Position numbers and translations under genes: made by a program. From contig NZ_CP127407.1 of the NCBI RefSeq assembly GCF_030291075.1, positions 3,842,001 through 3,906,000 of the forward strand: a DNA stretch of 64,000 nucleotides, read 5' to 3'. Below the pieces are notes generated by a model that did no database searches, was not told where the DNA came from, and worked only from the letters and a program-made list of their open reading frames with translations. Each line of letters begins with the position of its first letter. Position 1 is the first letter of the stretch. This document shows, in pieces, positions 44,578-52,058 of this stretch. This DNA is from Stenotrophomonas sp. 57. GTDB lineage: Bacteria > Pseudomonadota > Gammaproteobacteria > Xanthomonadales > Xanthomonadaceae.

Positions 44578-44715
44578 GGCGTGCACGGCGGCACCGATGA
44601 CCTGATCGCCATGCCAGCGCAGGATGCAGAGGCCTTCATCGCAGCGGTGGTGGGCGATTGCCTGCGCATGGTCGGCGTTCCGGCAGCGCCAACGCGCGGC
44701 GGCAGACGACGCTGA
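44578..44715 (+). pseudogene. 3' remnant of a plus-strand gene, possibly a TetR-type regulator
   Basis: About 45 codons (GVHGGTDDLIAMPAQDAEAF... to APTRGGRRR, TGA at 44713-44715) with normal codon use and no start. It is joined head to head with the transporter remnant, the layout expected if a divergent regulator-exporter pair lost its shared upstream part. TetR identity is a guess from context. Confidence 0.35.
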
Positions 44716-44730
44716 AGCGACGCTTCCCGC

Positions 44731-45081
44731 TCAGGCGTGAGCGAGGATGTTCAGCAGCCGCCCGAAGGGATCGCGGACGAAGAAGCGGCGCACGCCCCAG
44801 GGTTCGTCGGCCGGGCCATACTCCAGCGCGACACCAGCCGCACGCATGCGCTCCAGCACCTGCTGCAGGTCGTCCACCTCGATCGACAGGTCCGGCACCG
44901 GCGTGCCGGAACCGCCCTCACTGGCAAAACTGACCTGCGCCAGTGCACTGCCCTGCCCGCCATGGGTGACGATCCAGCCATGGTCCATCACCACTGGCAT
45001 GCCGAGCAGCTCGCCGTAGAAGGCAGCGGCCCGTTCGGGTTCCGGTGTGGCGATGTTGGCAACGATGCGTTTGACGGCCAT
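44731..45081 (-). CDS. VOC family (glyoxalase/bleomycin-resistance-like) protein
   Basis: A 116-residue protein of one VOC unit pair: IVANIATPEPERAAAFYGELLGM and the C-terminal RRFFVRDPFGRLLNILAH, the common metal-site signature with a terminal His. AGGA lies five bases before the ATG at 45081. Substrate unknown; members act as dioxygenases, isomerases or drug-binding proteins. It is intact although it borders the decayed region. Confidence 0.88.
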   Translation of the reverse strand: MAVKRIVANIATPEPERAAAFYGELLGMPVVMDHGWIVTHGGQGSALAQVSFASEGGSGTPVPDLSIEVDDLQQVLERMRAAGVALEYGPADEPWGVRRFFVRDPFGRLLNILAHA

Positions 45082-45150
45082 GACATTCCTCACCATGAAG
45101 ACATGCCGAGCCTACCGTATCGAGGCTGGCACCCTCGGCGGAAACAGAAG

Positions 45151-45171
45151 AGCCCCGCCGATGGCGGGGCT
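45151..45171 (-). terminator. hairpin after the cysteine-rich gene
   Basis: Perfect nine-base stem AGCCCCGCC/GGCGGGGCT with loop GAT. On the minus strand it is followed by CTTCTGTTTCC, a weak T-rich tail, so termination is likely. Confidence 0.55.
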
Positions 45172-45195
45172 CCCCCACGGCTCAATCGGCGCGAC

Positions 45196-45396
45196 TCACA
45201 CGCCCATGCACAGATCGACCACGCAGGTGTTGTACGCCTGCTCGCATTCCCCAGCATCGGCGCTACTGGCCAGGCACATCTGATAGGCCCGCCAGCACGG
45301 CTTGTCGCAAGGCTCTACCGGCCCCGCCACTGCCACCGAACCGGTACACGCCAACGCGAACACCGCCACTGCGATCACCTTCCTGATAACACGCAT
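45196..45396 (-). CDS. small cysteine-rich exported protein
   Basis: A 66-residue precursor: signal peptide about 1-27 (RKVIAVAVFALACTGSVAVA), then a mature peptide of about 40 residues with six cysteines in a CxxxC...CxxxxxxxxxC-like pattern (EPCDKPC, YQMC, GEC, NTC, DLC), enough for three disulfides. The ATG at 45396 has GGAG eight bases upstream; another ATG two codons earlier is too close to that site. No family recognised. It diverges from the autotransporter gene. Confidence 0.65.
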   Translation of the reverse strand: MRVIRKVIAVAVFALACTGSVAVAGPVEPCDKPCWRAYQMCLASSADAGECEQAYNTCVVDLCMGV

Positions 45397-45585
45397 CGAC
45401 ATCACTCCCTGATAAGCCTGGTGAGCCCAGGCCGGCTCACGGTAGCCGGGGAGCCGGGAGGCCAGGTGAATACCCGTGTCACGCCACCTTAACGCGTTCA
45501 TAAAAATTCCTTCACATCACTGGGGGTGATCGGCGCGCTGCGGGGTTAACGGCGTTGTTGTCCGTCAACCAAGGAATGTTGTCCG

Positions 45586-48500
45586 ATGAATCACCCGCTG
45601 CACGGCCGTTCGTCCCACTCCCGCTCCCCGCTGCACAGCCGCCTGGCGTTGGCCGTAGCCAGTTCCCTGTTGCTGGCTGCCGCGTTGCCCGCCATGGCCA
45701 GCGACTCACTCGACGCCTGGCAGCAGCAGCGCCAACTGCAGGCCGCGTGGGCGCAGCCCGCGTCGCTGGCAAGCTCGCCGGCCGGCGCGAACCGGGTGGC
45801 CGCAACGCCCGCAGCAGCAGCCAGCACCACCTCGATCCTCGGTAATCCGGGTGATCCGGCCAGCTGGCGCACGGAAGAATTCAACGCCGACTGGGGCCTG
45901 GCCGCGACCCATGCCGACGACGCCTACGCGCGCGGCCTGACGGGTACCGGCATTCGCCTTGGCGTGTTCGACAGTGGCACCGGCCTGGATCATCCGGAGT
46001 TCGCCGGAAAGAACCATCGCAGCATCCACATCGCCGACGTGCTCGCTGATGGCACGCGCTGCACCAACACTGCACAGCTCACGGGTCCCGGCGCCTGCTT
46101 CTCCAGTGATGGCGACGACGTGCAGGTCAGCTACGTCGGGTTCAACGCAAACGTCCCCCAGAACATCCGCGATCTGATCGTGGCGGGTCCCTATGTACAG
46201 CCCGGTATCGGCTACGAAGTACACGGCACCCATGTGGCCGGCACCATTGCCGCCAATCGCGATGGCAACGGCATGCATGGCGTCGCCTTCGGGGCAGATC
46301 TCAGCGTCGCCCGCCTGTTCTTCAACAGCGCCAGCGAATGGCAGCGTACGGCGACCGGCTATTCCGTGGTCTCGCTGGGCGGCGTAGGTCCCGACTCGTC
46401 CGCCGTAGTCGACATGTACGCGCAGATGAACGCCCAGGGCGTTCGCGCGGTCAACCACAGCTGGGGCCTGACCAAGGAGCCCAATGCAGTACTGATGGAT
46501 CAGATCTACAACGATCCAGACTATCGCGACTACCTTGCCACTTATGCAGACGGGTCCCGCGCCAGGGGCATGATCCAGGTCTGGGCCGCGGGCAATTCAC
46601 CTGCACGGGATGCTGCCGCTCCTGTATCTGCCAGCCCTATCGCCGGTATGTACGCCACCCTGCCGCGTGCCTTCGCCGACATCGAAAAATACTGGCTCAG
46701 CGTAGTCAACGTTGGACAGGATTTCACCCTCAGCCTGACCTCCAACAAGTGCGGCCTCAGCGCCAACTGGTGCCTGGCTGCCCCGGGCTCCAACATCAAC
46801 TCCACGGTCTACGGCGATGACTCCGCGGTTGCGGCGTCGTTGGGCGTTGATGCCAACGGCAACCTGTCGCTCGACGTCACCCAGCGCGTGCCGACCTACA
46901 GCTACGGGCTGCTCAGCGGCACGTCGATGGCCGCACCGCACGTCACCGGTGCGCTCGGCCTGCTGTTCGAACGCTTCCCCTACCTGGACAGCGCGCAGGT
47001 GCGCGACGTGCTGCTGACCACCGCACGCGACCTTGGCGCACCGGGTATCGACGAGATCTACGGCTGGGGCCTGATGGATCTGCGCAAGGCCATCGAAGGC
47101 TACGGCTCGCTGCGCGTGGATACCAACGTGGTGATGAACCAGAAGGCCGGTGGCCTGAAGGTCTGGGAAGGCGACGCCTGGGATGACTGGACCAACGACA
47201 TCGGTGGCCCCGGAAAACTGACAAAGTCGGGCATCGGCTGGCTGCGCCTGAGCGGCGACAACAGCTTCAACGGCGCAGTGCTTCGTGAGGGCACGCTGGA
47301 GTTGAACGGCGCCAACACCCTCACGTCTGCGGTCGAGGTGCAGGCGGGGCAGTTCCTGCTCAACGGCAGCCTGGTTTCCACCGCACTGACCACCACCGGT
47401 GGCGTCAGTACGGTCAGCGCCAGCGGCGTGCTGAAGGACAGCAACCTGACCGTCAACGGTGGCGTGGTGTCCTTCAACGGCACGCAGACCGGCGGTACCA
47501 CCACGGTCGGTGCCAACGGCCTGCTGAAGGGTGTCGGTACGCTCGGCAGCACCCACGTCGACGGCATCATCGCGCCCGGCAATTCGATCGGCACGCTGAC
47601 CATCAACGGCAACTACGTACAGGGTGCAACCGGCGTCTATGCCGCCGAACTTGCTCCGGGCGGGCGCAGTGACCAGTTGCACGTGACCGGTACCGCCACC
47701 CTCGGCGGTACGCTGGTCGCGTTGCCGGAACCGGGCACCTACTATCTGGGCGAACAGTTCAACTTCATCCGCGCCGACGGCGGTGTCAGCGGCCAGTTCG
47801 CCAAGACCGACTTCAGTGCATTCTCGCCGTTCCTGCAGTTCAGCCTCGCCTACGGTGCCAATGGCACCCGTATCGACGTGGCACGCGGTGCCTCGCTGGC
47901 CAGCGCCGCCACCACGCCGAACCAGCGCGCGGTGGCCACGGCGGCGGACCTGCTGGCAATCAACCAGGGCCTGCCCAGGCCGCTGACCCAGCTGTTCCCG
48001 CAGCAGCTTGGCGGTGTACTGGACGGCCTCGGTGGCGAGCTGCATCCTGCCACGGCCCTGGCCCTGGTTGAAGGCAGCCGCTATGTGCGCGATGCCGCAC
48101 TGTCACGTCGTGCCGGTGCAGCGTCACCGGGGGCCGATACGGGCGACGCCAGCGGCGCGTGGGTGCAGGCCCTTGGCGGCAACAGCAAGCTGGACGGCAA
48201 CGCCAATACTGCGCGTACCGAAGCCAACAGCACTGGTCTGCTGGCCGGCATCGACCGCGAGTTTGGTGGCTGGCAGATCGGCGTTCTGGCCGGCACGGGG
48301 CGCACCGACGTGAAGCAGCAGGAACGTCGCGCAAAGTCGAAGATCGACAACACCCATTTCGGTGCGTATGCCAGCCACGCATGGGGCGGCTTCGGACTGC
48401 GCGGTGGCCTGGCATGGAGCCAGCACAAGGTGAAGAGCACGCGTGATATCGCCTTTGCTGGGTTCAGCGACAGCCTGAGTGCGCGCTACGACGCGCGTAC

Positions 48501-48978
48501 CCGCCAGGCCTTCGTCGAAGCCGGCTACCGCTTCGGCGGCCCGGAGGCCGGGTTGGAGCCCTACCTGCAGGTTGCACGCGTGGAGGTGGACCTGAAGCAG
48601 ATCAACGAACAAGGCGGCGCTGCAGCGTTGCACGGCAAGGTCGAGGACACTGCCACCACAGTCGCCACGGCCGGCGTGCGCTTCGACAAGGGCCTGAAGG
48701 CATCGTTCCAGCAGGACAGCTGGCTGCACCTGCGCGGCGGCCTGGGCTATCGCCACGCCTCGGGCGACCGCAGCCAAGTGGGCAACCTCGCCTTCGCCAA
48801 CAGCAGCAACACGTTCGGGGTCGAAGGCGCGCCGATCGCCGACGGCGCCGTGGTCGCCGAGCTGGGCCTGTCGGCATGGCTGACCCCGCGCCAGCAGCTG
48901 GAGCTCGGCTACAGCGGCCAGTTCGGCAGTGAGAGCCGCGATCACGCCGCAAACGTGCGCTGGTCGGTTCGTTTCTGA
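45586..48978 (+). CDS. subtilisin-like autotransporter protease
   Basis: A 1130-residue type V secreted protease. Signal peptide 1-38; S8 catalytic triad Asp129 (VFDSGTG), His213 (HGTHVAG) and Ser447 (GTSMAAPH); a linker with an autotransporter-associated beta-helix repeat (GIGWLRLSGDNSFNGAVLREG, about 540-580); and a C-terminal 12-strand barrel (about 850-1130) ending in Phe. It resembles the Serratia SSP family. An AAGGA lies ten bases upstream of the ATG. It should cleave or shed the protease domain at the cell surface. It stands as a single unit with a terminator. Confidence 0.95.
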   Translation: MNHPLHGRSSHSRSPLHSRLALAVASSLLLAAALPAMASDSLDAWQQQRQLQAAWAQPASLASSPAGANRVAATPAAAASTTSILGNPGDPASWRTEEFNADWGLAATHADDAYARGLTGTGIRLGVFDSGTGLDHPEFAGKNHRSIHIADVLADGTRCTNTAQLTGPGACFSSDGDDVQVSYVGFNANVPQNIRDLIVAGPYVQPGIGYEVHGTHVAGTIAANRDGNGMHGVAFGADLSVARLFFNSASEWQRTATGYSVVSLGGVGPDSSAVVDMYAQMNAQGVRAVNHSWGLTKEPNAVLMDQIYNDPDYRDYLATYADGSRARGMIQVWAAGNSPARDAAAPVSASPIAGMYATLPRAFADIEKYWLSVVNVGQDFTLSLTSNKCGLSANWCLAAPGSNINSTVYGDDSAVAASLGVDANGNLSLDVTQRVPTYSYGLLSGTSMAAPHVTGALGLLFERFPYLDSAQVRDVLLTTARDLGAPGIDEIYGWGLMDLRKAIEGYGSLRVDTNVVMNQKAGGLKVWEGDAWDDWTNDIGGPGKLTKSGIGWLRLSGDNSFNGAVLREGTLELNGANTLTSAVEVQAGQFLLNGSLVSTALTTTGGVSTVSASGVLKDSNLTVNGGVVSFNGTQTGGTTTVGANGLLKGVGTLGSTHVDGIIAPGNSIGTLTINGNYVQGATGVYAAELAPGGRSDQLHVTGTATLGGTLVALPEPGTYYLGEQFNFIRADGGVSGQFAKTDFSAFSPFLQFSLAYGANGTRIDVARGASLASAATTPNQRAVATAADLLAINQGLPRPLTQLFPQQLGGVLDGLGGELHPATALALVEGSRYVRDAALSRRAGAASPGADTGDASGAWVQALGGNSKLDGNANTARTEANSTGLLAGIDREFGGWQIGVLAGTGRTDVKQQERRAKSKIDNTHFGAYASHAWGGFGLRGGLAWSQHKVKSTRDIAFAGFSDSLSARYDARTRQAFVEAGYRFGGPEAGLEPYLQVARVEVDLKQINEQGGAAALHGKVEDTATTVATAGVRFDKGLKASFQQDSWLHLRGGLGYRHASGDRSQVGNLAFANSSNTFGVEGAPIADGAVVAELGLSAWLTPRQQLELGYSGQFGSESRDHAANVRWSVRF

Positions 48979-49018
48979 ACACGCGCGCCCTTCCGGGCGC
49001 GTGCTCTCTTGACGGTTT

Positions 49019-49046
49019 GGGGCGGCCTCGCGGCCGCCCCTTTTTT
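49019..49046 (+). terminator. rho-independent terminator of the autotransporter gene
   Basis: Nine-base stem GGGGCGGCC/GGCCGCCCC with a four-base loop and six T. A second, weaker hairpin (CGCGCCC/GGGCGCG) lies right after the stop codon. Confidence 0.88.
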
Positions 49047-49068
49047 CTTTATGCTCGGTGCAGTTTGA

Positions 49069-49521
49069 TCAAGCCGCCTTCATGGCGTGCTTGCGGGCGC
49101 GCATGACGTTATGGCATTCCTGCACTTCGGGCAACAGCTGGGTGACTTCCTGGCGCACGGCCGGCGGCAGCTCGTTGTCCTTCAGCACGTCCTTGAACGC
49201 GCCCAGCAGGCGATCCTCGGACTCCTCCAGTTCGGCCACGTAGCCGTAGTTGGTATCACCGAACGCAGCGCGGACCTTGCCGTAGAACTGCTGCATCGAA
49301 CCGACCACGGTGCCGTGCTCGGCCGGCTTGCCGCCGCTGGCAGCAACCGAGCCACTCAGTGCGGCCACGATGCGGCCCTTGACGCCGGCGATGCGGGTGA
49401 ACAGTGCCGACAGCTCGGCATCCTTGACCTTGGTCGCCGCTTCTTCATAGAAGGACTTGCCATCGCGGGCGATCTCGATCAGGTCGTTGAGGCGATGTTC
49501 GATGGTCGACTGGGTGCTCAT
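49069..49521 (-). CDS. PA2169-family four-helix-bundle protein (DUF2383)
   Basis: A 150-residue, all-helical, ferritin-like protein: LNDLIEIARDGKSFYEEAA, EELEESEDRLLGAFKDVL-type helix and a C-terminal lysine-rich end. The family includes stress-induced proteins; the charged residues at helix positions may bind metal but I see no complete di-iron site. AGGAG lies seven bases before the ATG at 49521. It converges on the autotransporter gene. Confidence 0.82.
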   Translation of the reverse strand: MSTQSTIEHRLNDLIEIARDGKSFYEEAATKVKDAELSALFTRIAGVKGRIVAALSGSVAASGGKPAEHGTVVGSMQQFYGKVRAAFGDTNYGYVAELEESEDRLLGAFKDVLKDNELPPAVRQEVTQLLPEVQECHNVMRARKHAMKAA

Positions 49522-49703
49522 GTCATTGCTCCTGTGTGATCGATATGCGGGGGAGAAAAGCAGCATCGCGACGCTGCCTGTGGGACCACTGTGGACACCT
49601 CGGCGTGGTTCGCGGGTGAGTACCGATTGATGCGCACGTCACTTCACCCAACCCGCACTGACTGCTTCACGCCATAGCGTTGGGCCGTTCACATTTGCCT
49701 GCA

Positions 49704-49814
49704 TCACCACGGCACGAAGAGGATGATCAGCACGATCACCAGTACCGCGGCGAGCGCTCCCATCAGTACGTTTCGCTGGCGCCAGCTGGGCGTGGGTTTG
49801 CCTGGAGTATTCAT
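49704..49814 (-). CDS. small single-pass membrane protein
   Basis: A 36-residue protein: Pro/Arg-rich N-terminus (TPGKPTPSWRQRN), then one membrane helix (LMGALAAVLVIVLIILFV) and a Trp. A weak purine site precedes the ATG at 49814. Its regular layout supports a real gene, but no family is known to me. Confidence 0.45.
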   Translation of the reverse strand: MNTPGKPTPSWRQRNVLMGALAAVLVIVLIILFVPW

Positions 49815-49986
49815 GTCTGCCTGCCTGTCTGTACGGATGACCCCGGCAGCCTGATGGATGTGCGCCAGCGTGTGCGTGCAGAGTCCGTGCAGGCCACGTG
49901 TACATCGATATCGGCGATGTCGATTCCGAGGACCGTCATTCGTCGGAGGAGTAAAGGCAGGCCTTTCGTCCTGCAGGAGCGTCCCG

Positions 49987-50628
49987 ATGTCGCCGGTTCT
50001 CACTGCTTTCGCCACCTCCCCCGACCGCGGCCAGGGGCTGGCCCGCGACATGCGCGTGCGCTGGGCACTGGAGGAACTTGGCGTGCTCTATGACGTGCAG
50101 CTGCTGAGCTTCGCCGAGATGAAACAGCCCGCGCATCTGGCACGGAACCCGTTCGGGCAGATTCCCACCTGGCAGGATGGCGACCAGGTGCTGTTTGAAT
50201 CCGGAGCGATCGTCCTGCACCTGGCCGAGCTGCACCCTGGCCTGCTGCCGCGCGACCCGGACGCGCGCATGCGCGCGATCATGTGGGTGTTCGCCGCCCT
50301 GAACACGGTGGAACCGCCCATCGTCGAGCGCTCCATGGCGTGGGTGCTGGAGCGCGAGCAGCCCTGGTATGCACAGCGATTGGTGATGCTGGACGAGCGC
50401 GTGCGGATGCGTCTCTCGCAGCTGTCTGCGTGGCTGGGCACCGCGGCGTGGCTGGACGGCACGTTCAGCGCGGGCGACCTGATGATGGTCTCGGTGCTGC
50501 TGCGCCTGAAGAGCAGTGGCCTGCTCGATGAGTACCCGCTGCTGGTGGCCTATGTGGCACGGGCGACGCAGCGTCCCGCCTATCAGCGAGCGTTCGCGGC
50601 GCAGTTGGCGGTGTTCCAGAATGCGTAA
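49987..50628 (+). CDS. glutathione S-transferase
   Basis: A 213-residue cytosolic enzyme with an N-terminal thioredoxin-like domain (VRWALEELGVLYDVQLLSFAE, NPFGQIPTWQDGDQVLFESGAIVLHLAE) and a C-terminal all-helix domain. The IPxW-like cis-Pro turn and the ES-A dipeptide that bind glutathione are present. AGGAG precedes the ATG at 49987. The electrophilic substrate is unknown. Confidence 0.92.
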   Translation: MSPVLTAFATSPDRGQGLARDMRVRWALEELGVLYDVQLLSFAEMKQPAHLARNPFGQIPTWQDGDQVLFESGAIVLHLAELHPGLLPRDPDARMRAIMWVFAALNTVEPPIVERSMAWVLEREQPWYAQRLVMLDERVRMRLSQLSAWLGTAAWLDGTFSAGDLMMVSVLLRLKSSGLLDEYPLLVAYVARATQRPAYQRAFAAQLAVFQNA

Positions 50629-50652
50629 TCACCACGCCATGCGTGGAAACAC

Positions 50653-51060
50653 TCAGCGCAGCCTGCGCCGGCAGGCGGCCTGCACCAGCATCAACTGCGC
50701 CACCAGGATCAGCATCGCGCAGCCGGACAGCAGCCATGGGTCGATATACCATTGCGCGTTGAAACTGAAATCACCGGCGGAAATGCGCTTCCAGCCGTTG
50801 AAATGCTGCATTGCCGCGACCACGAAGGCGAAGCCGCCCGTGGTGAACGCCAGCCACGGCACGATGAGGCCCCCCGGCCGCGCGAACAACGTCAGCAGGC
50901 CCAGCAGGCCGATGGCTGTGCGCTGCACGCGGCAATAGGGGCAGACGTAGGCCAACCCGCTCCACTCCACCGACCAGGCCAGCAAGCTGATCAGCACGGC
51001 CGCGCCTGCGGCGGTGTACAGGACTTTCGGCGTGATCGTCACGCCGCCCTCGTGTGCCAT
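50653..51060 (-). CDS. DsbB-like membrane protein with a single CxxC
   Basis: A 135-residue protein with four membrane segments. After the first helix pair comes VCPYCRVQRTAIG, whose Cys-x-x-Cys followed by a basic residue recalls the quinone-linked CVLCIYER site of DsbB. The second periplasmic Cys pair of DsbB is absent; one other Cys lies in the last helix. AGGAG is six bases before the ATG. I infer a redox membrane protein; disulfide transfer to DsbA is not established. Confidence 0.6.
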   Translation of the reverse strand: MAHEGGVTITPKVLYTAAGAAVLISLLAWSVEWSGLAYVCPYCRVQRTAIGLLGLLTLFARPGGLIVPWLAFTTGGFAFVVAAMQHFNGWKRISAGDFSFNAQWYIDPWLLSGCAMLILVAQLMLVQAACRRRLR

Positions 51061-51109
51061 CCCGTGCTCCTTGGTTGGAAGACCCGTGCAGGGTAGCAGT
51101 GCCGCAGCC

Positions 51110-51529
51110 TCATCCCTTCTTGATGACGGTCCGCTTGCCGATGGTGCTGGTCTTGCCAGCGGTCGGCCTGGCCAGGCCAGGAATCAGGAAATCGGTGACC
51201 TTGTGGCCCATCGACAGCTTGGACGCCAACCAGCGCGGCATGCGGCCGCGACCGGTCCAGGTCAGGCGCTTGTATTCCGGATCGCGATATTTTGGCGCGA
51301 CTTTGCCGGATTTACGGCGGGCGGGCTTGCGGGACGGCGCAGGTGCTTCCGGGGTTTCGTCACCAAAGAGTTCTTCAATGGTGTAACCGGCTTCCGCCGC
51401 GGCGGCCTTCAAGATCCGCCGCACCGCACTGGCCGGACGGCGGCGGGAAATGAGCTGTTTCCGCTGTTCAGCGGCAACCACCAAGGCGCCCAGCTCCCGA
51501 AGGCTGAGCGATTCAATATCGATCGTCAT
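51110..51529 (-). CDS. H-NS family DNA-binding protein
   Basis: A 139-residue nucleoid protein. N-terminal helix (LSLRELGALVVAAEQRKQL) for dimerisation, a flexible Pro/Ala linker, and the C-terminal DNA-binding motif KYRDPEYKRLTWTGRGRMPRWL, where TWTGRGR inserts in the AT-rich minor groove. H-NS proteins silence foreign DNA; this one lies in the accessory-like part of the window. Confidence 0.9.
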   Translation of the reverse strand: MTIDIESLSLRELGALVVAAEQRKQLISRRRPASAVRRILKAAAAEAGYTIEELFGDETPEAPAPSRKPARRKSGKVAPKYRDPEYKRLTWTGRGRMPRWLASKLSMGHKVTDFLIPGLARPTAGKTSTIGKRTVIKKG

Positions 51530-51647
51530 GGTGGAAAGGTCTCCTGCGGGCGGTCAGCTGTCAAGGCGCCTCACCCGGTACGTAGACACGGGCTTCACTG
51601 CCGGTGGGCTCCGATCGCCTTCGCCAGCCGTCTCCGAGGAACCGGAC

Positions 51648-52040
51648 GTGAGCAACTCACCGCATTCGCTCGCCTACCTGCTTGCGCGCATCCTGCTGAT
51701 GGCGCTGTTCCTGGTCTCCGGGCTGGGCAAGCTCGGCGATCTCAGCGGTACCCAGGGCTACATGGAGGCCATGGGGGTACCCGGCATCCTGCTCTGGCCC
51801 ACCATCGCCTTCGAGATCGGCAGCGGCCTGTGCATCCTGCTCGGCTTTCAGACCCGGCTGGTATCGATCGTGCTGGCAGGCTTCAGCCTGGTCACCGCTT
51901 TCATCTTCCACCACAACGTCGCCGATCAGACCCAGCAGATCATGTTCCTGAAGAATCTGGGGTTGGCCGGTGGGTTCCTGCTGCTGGCCTGCACCGGGGC
52001 CGGGCGGTACAGCGTTGATGGGCGTGGGCGACGCGGATGA
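51648..52040 (+). CDS. DoxX family membrane protein
   Basis: A 130-residue protein with four membrane helices and the DoxX pattern LARILLMALFLVSGLGKLGD...GYMEAMGVPG. DoxX/YphA proteins link to redox balance or thiosulfate-quinone activity; here the role is unknown. GTG at 51648 is the start because GAGGA lies seven bases upstream; upstream frame extension is unlikely. It is divergent from the H-NS gene. Confidence 0.88.
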   Translation: MSNSPHSLAYLLARILLMALFLVSGLGKLGDLSGTQGYMEAMGVPGILLWPTIAFEIGSGLCILLGFQTRLVSIVLAGFSLVTAFIFHHNVADQTQQIMFLKNLGLAGGFLLLACTGAGRYSVDGRGRRG

Positions 52041-52058
52041 GCACGCGGCATGCCGCCA

